From NCBI GenBank assembly GCA_900550505.1, contig URSI01000059.1:1-6932 (forward strand): 6,932 bases of DNA, written 5' to 3'. The stretch comes from an uncultured Eubacteriales bacterium (GTDB lineage Bacteria > Bacillota > Clostridia > Oscillospirales > CAG-382). The position numbers and the translations under genes are program-made. The notes under the pieces are model-generated. The model was not told where the DNA came from and did not search any database. It saw only the letters and a list, made by a program, of their open reading frames with translations. This document shows, piece after piece, positions 1-5,002 of the stretch (its first letter is position 1; every line of letters starts with the position of its first letter).

Positions 1-732
1 TCGTTCCTCTTCTGCCGGAGAAACGCTTTTACGGCTGTCCTTTTTCAGCGTGAGCAATATCGTACCGTCATATGAGCGCTTGACACATACGCGCCCCGAA
101 CGGACAAGCTCAAGCAGTGCCATAAAGACGGCGCACAACTCGTTTTTGGAGGATGCACCTTCAAACAACGATTCAAAAACCACACTGTGTCGATAAAGCC
201 TGCGCATGACCGACACCATTTTCTCTTCGACCGTATACCACCTTTCGGTGCGTATCTTGTCAAAGAGCTCAGTCTGAGGGATCGTGCGCATAGCGGTACG
301 TTCTGCCATGCGCCGGAATGCCTCTGCCAGAAGAGCCACGTCATGCGCTCGCTCGTAGGGCAGATCAAGCTCGTCGGGCTGCTTTATGAACCGGTCGTAA
401 AATATCTCCGAACGTTCTCTCAGAAACAATGATGCCTGCTTTGCGCGCCTGTATTCCAGAAGCGCGTCGACAAGCTGTGTGCGGGGGTCCTCCTGATCTT
501 CCTCGCGCGGGAGGAGCATCCGTGACTTGATGAGCACAAGCTCGGCAGCCATTGCGATATACTCCGAGGCGATCTCCATGTTCAGGCTGCGCATCGAATC
601 CAGATACTTGGTGTATTCTTCACAGATATCGGATATCGGGATGTCGAATATGTCAATTTTGTGCTTTTGTATTAGGGACAGCAAAAGATCCAGCGGTCCC
701 TCATAGCTTTCGATCTTCAGTTGCAGTGGCAT
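1..732 (-). CDS. scpA: Segregation and condensation protein A (ScpA), C-terminus cut by window edge
   Basis: ScpA is the kleisin subunit of the bacterial SMC-ScpA-ScpB condensin. It bridges the SMC heads and helps organise and segregate the chromosome in the cytoplasm. The frame is open from an ATG at 732 to base 1 (244 codons, no stop), so only a short C-terminal tail should be missing compared with the usual 240-270 residues. The N-terminal kleisin signature is clear: EGPLDLLLSLIQKHKIDIFD near residues 11-30, then a helix ending MAAELVLIKSRMLLP. The C-terminal winged-helix segment is visible as VFMALLELVRSGRVCVKRS. The start is supported by GGGTGA, part of the consensus Shine-Dalgarno, six bases upstream of the ATG; it overlaps the stop of the M50 peptidase gene, which ends 6 bases before. 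This spacing implies cotranscription and translational coupling. scpB commonly follows scpA and would lie beyond base 1; that is inference. Confidence 0.95.
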   Translation of the reverse strand, partial: MPLQLKIESYEGPLDLLLSLIQKHKIDIFDIPISDICEEYTKYLDSMRSLNMEIASEYIAMAAELVLIKSRMLLPREEDQEDPRTQLVDALLEYRRAKQASLFLRERSEIFYDRFIKQPDELDLPYERAHDVALLAEAFRRMAERTAMRTIPQTELFDKIRTERWYTVEEKMVSVMRRLYRHSVVFESLFEGASSKNELCAVFMALLELVRSGRVCVKRSYDGTILLTLKKDSRKSVSPAEEER

Positions 733-738
733 GGTGCG

Positions 739-1476
739 TCACCCGAAGAACGGCAACAGCATGAACAGCTTATCCACCCCGTAAACGACATACTGCATGG
801 CTACTGAGAGCGGTCCGGAAAGAAAGCCTGCCAAAAGCGCGATATAGAGCACCAGCGTTATCGTGCGCTCGTGTCTTGCAAGCGCCATTGCCGCTTTTTG
901 CGGCAGGGTGGTCATCAATATCTTTGAACCGTCCAGCGGCGGTATCGGCAGCAGATTGAATATGAACAGCGTAGCGTTTATCAGTGCCGCCTGCGAAAAA
1001 AACGTGAGCAGTATCGTCGCGGGCATGGAGATCATCTGCTGGCTTCCGAATATTATCAGCATGAAATAGTTCTGAAAACTTTCGCCTGCCAGCTCCGGGA
1101 CCGCAATTTGCACCGTTATGCGGTAGAGCAGCACCGAAACGAATACCAGCGCCGCGTTGGTAAGCGGTCCGGCAAGGCTGACGATGCGTATGTCGCGCCG
1201 GGGACGCTTGAAGTAACGTGAATTTATCGGCACCGGCTTTGCCCATCCGAACCCGAAAAACAGCAGGCAGATAAAGCCTATGAAATCGAGGTGCTTTATG
1301 GGATTGAGCGTGAGCCGGCCGAGCGACCTTGCGGTATCGTCACCGCACTTGTACGCGGCATATCCGTGTGCGAACTCGTGAAGAGAAAGAGAAAGCAGTA
1401 TGACGGGTACCATCAGCACGACTATCGTCAGCGCCGGCTCCAATGGCAGCCCGCTTTGCATTATGGTGCGGATCAA
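739..1476 (-). CDS. Site-2-protease-family zinc metalloprotease (peptidase M50, YwhC/Rip-like)
   Basis: This is a 245-residue integral membrane protein of the M50B (site-2 protease) family, which cuts substrates within or near the membrane. The zinc motif HEFAH sits at residues 33-37 in the first hydrophobic helix (H33, E34, H37). The second family motif, NLLPIPPLDG at residues 174-183, supplies the third zinc ligand D182. Hydrophobic stretches near residues 15-32, 63-80, 95-118, 136-175 and 205-240 give about five or six membrane segments. There is no PDZ domain, so it is the short form typical of Firmicutes proteins next to scpA rather than RseP. The substrate is unknown. The gene starts 16 bases after the gpmI stop and ends 6 bases before scpA. 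I accept a TTG start at 1476 because it has an ideal Shine-Dalgarno; the next in-frame ATG at 1461 would be about 21 bases from it. Confidence 0.93.
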   Translation of the reverse strand: MIRTIMQSGLPLEPALTIVVLMVPVILLSLSLHEFAHGYAAYKCGDDTARSLGRLTLNPIKHLDFIGFICLLFFGFGWAKPVPINSRYFKRPRRDIRIVSLAGPLTNAALVFVSVLLYRITVQIAVPELAGESFQNYFMLIIFGSQQMISMPATILLTFFSQAALINATLFIFNLLPIPPLDGSKILMTTLPQKAAMALARHERTITLVLYIALLAGFLSGPLSVAMQYVVYGVDKLFMLLPFFG

Positions 1477-1482
1477 GACCTG

Positions 1483-1490
1483 CCCTCCTT
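1483..1490 (-). promoter_or_regulatory. Ribosome binding site that selects the TTG start of the M50 gene
   Basis: On the minus strand AAGGAGGG lies just after the gpmI stop codon and six bases before the TTG at 1476. The alternative ATG (codon 6) would be about 21 bases away, too far for efficient use. The site therefore decides for the TTG start and couples translation to gpmI termination. Confidence 0.75.
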
Positions 1491-1492
1491 GC

Positions 1493-3118
1493 TTATTTCA
1501 GCTTTATCATGCTGTTTTCCCATTTTTCGGGTGCGCTCCAACCCAACAGGTCGAGTACGGTCGCCGCATGGTTTGCAAGCCCGAACGAGCCGTTGAGCAC
1601 CTCATAGGTGTCAGCGTGGAAATTGTCATAGAAAATGCAGGGGACTTTGTTGAGCGTGTGTGAGGTCTTTGCTTTGTTTTTGACCTTGCCGGTCTTTTTG
1701 TCGGTCTCAAGCATTTCATCGGCGTTTCCGTGGTCGGCGGTGATTATGGCTATACCATGGACAGCATCCACGGCTTTGAGGATACGTGCAAGACACAGAT
1801 CGAGCGCCTCCATAGACACTATCGTCGCGTTCAGATCGCCGGTGTGTCCGACCATATCGCCGTTGGGGAAATTGACGCGCAGATATGTGTATTCGCCGCT
1901 CTCTATCCGCTTTATCAACTCGTCGGTTATCAGAGCACACTGCATCCACGGGCGCTGCTCGAACGGTACGACATCGGACGGTATCTCGACATAGTCCTCA
2001 AGCTCTTCCGAGAATTTTCCGCTCCTGTTCCCGTTCCAGAAATATGTGACGTGCCCGTACTTCTGTGTCTCGCTCAGCGCGAGCTGTTTGACGCCCGCCA
2101 GTGCGAGATATTCGCCCATAGTGTCGGTTATCTCCGGCGGATTGACGAGAAATCTTGAGGGAATATGGGCGTCTCCGTCATATTCAAGCATGCCCGCATA
2201 CACTACGTTTACCGGCTTGCGGTCAAATTTATCAAAATCTTTGTCGTCAAAAGCCCGGGATATCTCTATCGCGCGGTCGCCGCGGAAGTTGAAGAAAATT
2301 ACGCTGTCGCCGTCAAGGATACGTCCTGCCGGTTCTCCGTTTTCGGCAATGACAAATGCAGGCAGATCCTGGTCTATTGCGCCCGTCTCTTCGCGGTATG
2401 TCTTTACTGCCTCCTCGGCAGACGCAAACATCCTGCCCTGACCCAGCACATGAGTGTTCCATCCCTGCTCGACCATGCTCCAGTTTGCCTCGTAGCGGTC
2501 CATGGTTATCTTCATTCTGCCGCCGCCGCTTGCAATGCGTGCGTCAAAGCCGTCGTCGTTTACCGAAGCGAGGAACTCCTCAAAAGGTATGATGTAGTCA
2601 AGTGCACTGGTTTCACCCACGTCTCTGCCGTCAAGCAGAATGTGGATGCGCACGCGCGACACACCGTCCGATTTTGCGTGAATTATCATTGCTTTGAGAT
2701 GGTCTATGTGTGAATGCACGTTGCCGTCCGAAAACAACCCTATAAAGTGAAGTGTACCCTTGTCTTTGACATTCGAAACAAGATCCTGCCACGTTTTGCC
2801 CTCAAACATTTTTCCGCTTTCAATGGCGTTTGAAACAAGTTTCGCGCCCTGAGCGAATATCTGACCGGCGCCGAGCGCGTTATGACCCACTTCACTGTTG
2901 CCCATATCGTCGTCGCTGGGCAAGCCCACTGCGGTGCCGTGCGCCTTAAGGGGCAGCCAGCGGTAATCGCGCATGAGCCTGTCCAAAGTCGGGGTGTTGG
3001 CACGTTTCACGGCGTTGCCTTCATTGTCGGCGCCGAGCCCGACACCGTCCATGACCACTGTGAGAACAAGCGGTTTTTCATCACCGAATATGTTTTTACC
3101 TGAGCGTTTGATATCCAT
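1493..3118 (-). CDS. gpmI: 2,3-bisphosphoglycerate-independent phosphoglycerate mutase (iPGM)
   Basis: The enzyme interconverts 3- and 2-phosphoglycerate in glycolysis and gluconeogenesis in the cytoplasm, using two Mn ions and a phosphoserine intermediate. The 541-residue protein shows the alkaline-phosphatase-superfamily set: D24 in VVMDGVG, catalytic S75 in MGNSEVGHN, HSHIDHL at 135-141, DGRD at 163-166, the RGDR pair R279/R282, K353 in KYGHVTYF, D421 and H425 in NGDMVGH, TADHGN at 460-465 and KTSHT near 484-488. The order is complete, so it should be active. Several segments (SGGGRMKITMDRYE at 197-210, YGHVTYFWNGNRSG at 354-367, NFPNGDMVGHTGD from 416) match the plant/trypanosomatid style of iPGM as I remember it, rather than the usual Bacillus or E. 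coli GpmI. I chose ATG 3118, not ATG 3136, because AAAGGAAA lies eight bases upstream and the earlier ATG falls only about five bases after the predicted transcription start. It is the first gene of the operon with the M50 peptidase and scpA. Confidence 0.95.
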   Translation of the reverse strand: MDIKRSGKNIFGDEKPLVLTVVMDGVGLGADNEGNAVKRANTPTLDRLMRDYRWLPLKAHGTAVGLPSDDDMGNSEVGHNALGAGQIFAQGAKLVSNAIESGKMFEGKTWQDLVSNVKDKGTLHFIGLFSDGNVHSHIDHLKAMIIHAKSDGVSRVRIHILLDGRDVGETSALDYIIPFEEFLASVNDDGFDARIASGGGRMKITMDRYEANWSMVEQGWNTHVLGQGRMFASAEEAVKTYREETGAIDQDLPAFVIAENGEPAGRILDGDSVIFFNFRGDRAIEISRAFDDKDFDKFDRKPVNVVYAGMLEYDGDAHIPSRFLVNPPEITDTMGEYLALAGVKQLALSETQKYGHVTYFWNGNRSGKFSEELEDYVEIPSDVVPFEQRPWMQCALITDELIKRIESGEYTYLRVNFPNGDMVGHTGDLNATIVSMEALDLCLARILKAVDAVHGIAIITADHGNADEMLETDKKTGKVKNKAKTSHTLNKVPCIFYDNFHADTYEVLNGSFGLANHAATVLDLLGWSAPEKWENSMIKLK

Positions 3119-3124
3119 TATACG

Positions 3125-3132
3125 TTTCCTTT
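3125..3132 (-). promoter_or_regulatory. Ribosome binding site of gpmI, decides the start
   Basis: Minus-strand AAAGGAAA, with GGA eight bases before ATG 3118. It lies inside the six-codon extension that would begin at ATG 3136, so it supports the shorter protein. Confidence 0.7.
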
Positions 3133-3147
3133 GCATTTAATCATGTA

Positions 3148-3176
3148 ATTATACTCCATTCGTCCCGGATTTTCAA
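3148..3176 (-). promoter_or_regulatory. Sigma-A-type promoter of the gpmI-M50-scpA operon
   Basis: On the minus strand TTGAAA (3176-3171) is followed by a 17-bp spacer and a perfect TATAAT (3153-3148). The predicted start of transcription is near 3141, giving a short leader of about 22 bases. The promoter lies just past the terminator of the upstream oxidoreductase gene, so the two units are transcribed separately. Confidence 0.9.
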
Positions 3177-3197
3177 GAGCCCGCAACGAATTTTTAG

Positions 3198-3231
3198 AAA
3201 AAAGGCGCCCCCGCTTCAGCGGTGGGGCGCC
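3198..3231 (-). terminator. Intrinsic terminator of the oxidoreductase gene
   Basis: Read on the minus strand, a GC-rich hairpin spans 3231-3204: GGCGCCC and GGGCGCC arms, a two-base CA bulge, an inner CCGC/GCGG stem and a TGAA loop. It is followed directly by six T residues (3203-3198). It starts about 30 bases after the oxidoreductase stop and ends before the gpmI promoter. Stem, loop and T-tract fit a Rho-independent terminator very well. Confidence 0.95.
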
Positions 3232-3261
3232 GGTAAGTTTTCTGCGGACAAAAGACACGTC

Positions 3262-4191
3262 TCAGCCTTTGCGCTGCTGAGCCTCGTAGTACTTTTCGAA
3301 AGCGGCACCGTCAAAGAAGTGCTCCCCGGACAGTTCGTCGAGCCTTACGGTACGTCCTTCCTTTTCCGATTGCTTGCCCGCAAGCATGATCTTTGTCGCT
3401 TCACAAAGCTCCTCGACCGTCGCAAGGTCGTTAGGTTTCCCCTCCATAAAGTCGAGCACCTGACCGAGCAGAGCTTCATATACCTTTGAGGAATCGATCT
3501 TTACGGCATAGGTCGTCTTTGTAGTGACTACTGTCAGCGTGCTGGGCTGCCAGGCCGGAGTGCATATGTGATATTCGCCGGAAGCGCCGTTTTCAAAGCT
3601 GATCCTGTAACTGCAACACTCGCTCCCGCCAAGCCCGCATTTTCCGGTAAACATTACGCTTTCGGCCGATGTCCCACGGAAAAATCCGAGTATGGATTCC
3701 ACCGCGTGTATGGCGTAATTGAATTCGTCCACACCGACGGTAGCGGTGACATGAACTATCTGACCGCGTTCCTGTTCCGGGACGGAAAGTATGCTGCGGT
3801 GCTCATATGTGTAGCGCATGGCGGACGAGCCGAGCAGCACGGCACCCTTCTTTGACAGATTGAGCGCCTTTTCGCAATCCTCGAGCGAGCCCACGAAAGG
3901 CTTGTCTATGAACACGGGTTTGCCGGCTTTTAAAAAAGGCGCGGCAAGTTCGAGATGTCTGTCCCAGTTACAGCCCTGAATGAAGGCTATGTCGACATTG
4001 CCGGCCATTTCGTCGAGACTTGTATACCGCTTTTCCAAGCCGTATTTTGTAATGAATGCGTTCACCTCGTCATCTGTTCTGAACGCATCATTGTATATCG
4101 CCGTATAGCGTGCACGTTCACCCGCCAAAAATATATCTGCGAAGGCATGAGGATGAGACGTGTCGATGTTTACGGTGCCGACTCTTATCAT
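3262..4191 (-). CDS. Gfo/Idh/MocA-family oxidoreductase with an atypical nucleotide-binding loop
   Basis: A 309-residue protein of the Gfo/Idh/MocA dehydrogenase fold: an N-terminal Rossmann domain (about 1-120) and a C-terminal alpha/beta domain (about 125-285). The family hallmark EKP appears as IDKPF (D96, K97, P98), where the lysine normally acts in hydride transfer. The candidate active-site helix is YAIHAVESILGFF (H162, E165). The N-terminus reads MIRVGTVNIDTSHPHAF, which lacks the usual GxGxxG dinucleotide loop. Members typically act on sugars, inositols or similar polyols with NAD(P); the substrate here cannot be named, and no catabolic or transport neighbours help. Start ATG 4191 has AAAGGTGG eight bases upstream; an upstream in-frame TTG at 4239 has no ribosome binding site and is rejected. 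The gene stands alone between its own promoter and terminator and is divergent from rpsO. Several cysteines cluster at 185-193 (CGLGGSECC). I am confident of the family, not of the function. Confidence 0.88.
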   Translation of the reverse strand: MIRVGTVNIDTSHPHAFADIFLAGERARYTAIYNDAFRTDDEVNAFITKYGLEKRYTSLDEMAGNVDIAFIQGCNWDRHLELAAPFLKAGKPVFIDKPFVGSLEDCEKALNLSKKGAVLLGSSAMRYTYEHRSILSVPEQERGQIVHVTATVGVDEFNYAIHAVESILGFFRGTSAESVMFTGKCGLGGSECCSYRISFENGASGEYHICTPAWQPSTLTVVTTKTTYAVKIDSSKVYEALLGQVLDFMEGKPNDLATVEELCEATKIMLAGKQSEKEGRTVRLDELSGEHFFDGAAFEKYYEAQQRKG

Positions 4192-4199
4192 GATAAAAT

Positions 4200-4207
4200 C
4201 CACCTTT
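4200..4207 (-). promoter_or_regulatory. Ribosome binding site of the oxidoreductase gene
   Basis: Minus-strand AAAGGTGG, eight bases before ATG 4191. It fixes the start at MIRVGT and argues against the 16-residue extension from TTG 4239. Confidence 0.75.
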
Positions 4208-4216
4208 CGCTTTCTT

Positions 4217-4268
4217 GTCGACAGACATGGCATATGCAAAAATAACGGTCTTACGCCTCTGTGTCGAC
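4217..4268 (-). repeat. GTCGAC inverted repeat in the oxidoreductase leader
   Basis: GTCGACA at 4217-4223 and TGTCGAC at 4262-4268 can pair over seven bases, with two further pairs possible across a two-base bulge. Each core is itself the palindrome GTCGAC. The distal copy lies within a few bases of the predicted transcription start (near 4271) and the proximal copy is about 10 bases upstream of the ribosome binding site. It could be a 5'-end RNA stem or a pair of operator half-sites. No regulator is encoded nearby. Confidence 0.4.
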
Positions 4269-4277
4269 TTCTTGGTC

Positions 4278-4306
4278 ATTCTATCACTGCTTATATCAAA
4301 AGTCAA
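4278..4306 (-). promoter_or_regulatory. Sigma-A-type promoter of the oxidoreductase gene
   Basis: On the minus strand TTGACT (4306-4301), a 17-bp spacer and TAGAAT (4283-4278). The predicted start is near 4271, leaving an 80-base leader before ATG 4191. It faces away from the rpsO promoter; the two -35 boxes are about 120 bp apart. Confidence 0.82.
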
Positions 4307-4333
4307 TACACCTCAGGCGCAGTTTTGATGATG

Positions 4334-4347
4334 TTTGACATATCAAA
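4334..4347. repeat. Small palindrome TTTGA-N4-TCAAA between the divergent promoters
   Basis: TTTGACATATCAAA is an inverted repeat with five-base arms and a 4-base centre, about 28 bp upstream of the oxidoreductase -35 box and about 80 bp upstream of the rpsO -35 box. The position suits an upstream regulator site, but a palindrome this short in AT-rich DNA can arise by chance. Confidence 0.25.
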
Positions 4348-4396
4348 GAGACGTTTGCCTTTGCCGTAATGAAAAAATATCTCGGCGCAAAACAGT

Positions 4397-4422
4397 AAAA
4401 AGTGTGAAAATAAATGCAAAAA
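4397..4422 (+). promoter_or_regulatory. Phased A-tracts (UP-element-like) upstream of the rpsO promoter
   Basis: A-runs at 4397-4401, 4407-4410 and 4418-4422 recur at about helical spacing, directly upstream of the -35 box at 4427. Such runs bend DNA and bind the RNA polymerase alpha subunit at strong ribosomal promoters. This is inferred from position and composition only. Confidence 0.45.
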
Positions 4423-4426
4423 GCTC

Positions 4427-4455
4427 TTTACAAACGGTGGTTTTTGTGATATCAT
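4427..4455 (+). promoter_or_regulatory. Sigma-A-type promoter of rpsO-pnp
   Basis: TTTACA at 4427-4432, a 17-bp spacer and TATCAT at 4450-4455. The predicted start is near 4462, giving an 85-base leader before rpsO. I see no comparable promoter between rpsO and pnp, so this one probably serves both genes. Confidence 0.8.
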
Positions 4456-4461
4456 TCAGTT

Positions 4462-4546
4462 TGTGCGCGTGTGCTCGGATGCGGGGTAAAAGTTCACCTC
4501 GCCCGCTTCTGTGCATAACGGCTTTATAAGGATAGGAGGTGAAGAG
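4462..4546 (+). promoter_or_regulatory. Structured rpsO leader with an internal anti-Shine-Dalgarno
   Basis: TTCACCTC at 4493-4500 is a perfect 8-base complement of GAGGTGAA at 4536-4543, which is the rpsO ribosome binding site. Pairing would close a 35-base loop and hide the site. The same anti-Shine-Dalgarno lies in the loop of an alternative hairpin, GCGGG 4481-4485 with CCCGC 4502-4506, so the two foldings could form a pseudoknot or two competing states. S15 is known to repress its own mRNA through leader structure in several bacterial groups, by different RNA folds. That S15 binds this leader is inference. Confidence 0.6.
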
Positions 4547-4813
4547 ATGATCACGAAGGAAGAAAAGACAGCGATCATCAAAGAGTATGCAGTGCATGAG
4601 GGAGACACCGGTTCTCCGGAGGTGCAGATCGCCATACTCACGCATCGCATCAACGTTCTTACCGAGCATCTGAAGGTCAACAAGAAAGACCACCATTCCC
4701 GCAGAGGTATGCTTAAAATGGTCGGTCACAGGAGAAATCTTTTGAACTACCTTCAGAAGATCGACATCGAGCGTTACCGTGCGATAGTCGCCCGTCTGGG
4801 ACTGAGAAAGTAA
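4547..4813 (+). CDS. rpsO: 30S ribosomal protein S15
   Basis: S15 binds the central domain of 16S rRNA early in assembly of the small subunit platform. The 88-residue protein has the usual length and the family signature: TGSPEVQIAILTHRINVLTEHL from residue 21, HHSRRGMLKMVGHRRNLLNYL from about 45, and a basic C-terminus ending RLGLRK. The start is ATG 4547, preceded by a very strong AGGAGGTGA at 4534-4542. An in-frame GTG at 4511 would add 12 residues that do not belong to S15 and is rejected. pnp follows after 189 bases on the same strand, the widespread rpsO-pnp arrangement. Expression is probably controlled by the leader that can mask the ribosome binding site. Confidence 0.98.
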   Translation: MITKEEKTAIIKEYAVHEGDTGSPEVQIAILTHRINVLTEHLKVNKKDHHSRRGMLKMVGHRRNLLNYLQKIDIERYRAIVARLGLRK

Positions 4814-4840
4814 CCGACGGAAAATGTCAACGAAAGTACG

Positions 4841-4866
4841 CCGCCGCCGTTGTACGGTGGCGGCGG
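4841..4866 (+). other. GC-rich hairpin after rpsO, without T-tract
   Basis: CCGCCGCC (4841-4848) pairs with GGCGGCGG (4859-4866), extended by one G-T pair, around an eight-base loop. The 3' arm can instead pair with CCGCC at 4870-4874 across an AAA triloop, so two hairpins compete. The following bases are AAACCGCC, not T-rich, so it is unlikely to be a full intrinsic terminator. It may protect the 3' end of processed rpsO mRNA or attenuate readthrough into pnp. Confidence 0.6.
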
Positions 4867-4877
4867 AAACCGCCAGG

Positions 4878-4945
4878 CGGCATTCAGCAGTTAAATACGG
4901 GTCGTGAGCTTGAGGCTCCCTCATGTATTTAAGTGCTCAATGCCG
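4878..4945 (+). other. Long imperfect stem in the rpsO-pnp spacer, RNase III-type candidate
   Basis: The arms 4878-4898 and 4925-4945 pair at 19 of 21 steps: CGGCATT with AATGCCG, AGCA with TGCT, TTAAATAC with GTATTTAA, separated by symmetric C-C and G-G mismatches. A G-T pair can extend the base. The 26-base loop holds an inner GAGC/GCTC stem. In E. coli a comparable double-stranded pnp leader is cut by RNase III and then attacked by PNPase itself, giving autoregulation. The position, about 60 bases before pnp, suggests the same role, by analogy only. Confidence 0.7.
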
Positions 4946-4952
4946 TGTAGTG

Positions 4953-4990
4953 CGGTCTGACGGACCGGTGTATGTTCCGGCGGACCGGAA
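4953..4990 (+). other. Two small hairpins abutting the pnp ribosome binding site
   Basis: CGGTC (4953-4957) pairs with GACCG (4963-4967), and TTCCGG (4975-4980) pairs with CCGGAA (4985-4990) around a CGGA tetraloop. The second stem includes the first two bases of the pnp AAGGAG site (4989-4994). CGGACCGG also occurs twice, 20 bp apart (4961-4968 and 4981-4988), so alternative pairings exist. This could tune access of the ribosome to pnp. Confidence 0.45.
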
Positions 4991-5002
4991 GGAGAATGTG
5001 AA

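Noticed and set aside
187..432. Short plus-strand frames opposite scpA
   Set aside because: scpA has a continuous, recognisable kleisin reading over the whole region; the opposite frames are by-products of its composition.
1635..2713. Several plus-strand frames of 119-182 codons opposite gpmI
   Set aside because: The minus frame encodes a complete phosphoglycerate mutase with all active-site motifs; the opposite frames have no ribosome binding sites in sensible places.
3119..3136. ATG 3136 as the gpmI start, adding six residues
   Set aside because: It lies about five bases after the predicted transcription start, has no ribosome binding site, and the site for ATG 3118 is inside this stretch.
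4335..4340. TTGACA as a second plus-strand -35 box
   Set aside because: No acceptable -10 box lies 16-18 bp downstream; it is better seen as part of the TTTGA/TCAAA palindrome.
4160..4369. A 69-codon plus-strand frame across the oxidoreductase start and the intergenic region
   Set aside because: It overlaps the oxidoreductase start and its promoter in antisense, and the protein shows no domain features.
4511..4546. GTG 4511 as the rpsO start
   Set aside because: The added residues are not part of S15 and would read through the strong AGGAGGTGA that serves ATG 4547.
4841..4875. Intrinsic terminator between rpsO and pnp
   Set aside because: The stem is strong but followed by AAACCGCC, with no T-tract in either orientation; at most an attenuator or RNA-stabilising hairpin.
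4343..4924. A 193-codon open frame on the minus strand, antisense to rpsO and its leader
   Set aside because: It covers the unmistakable S15 gene and its promoter in antisense, has no ribosome binding site I can see and its protein resembles nothing known to me.
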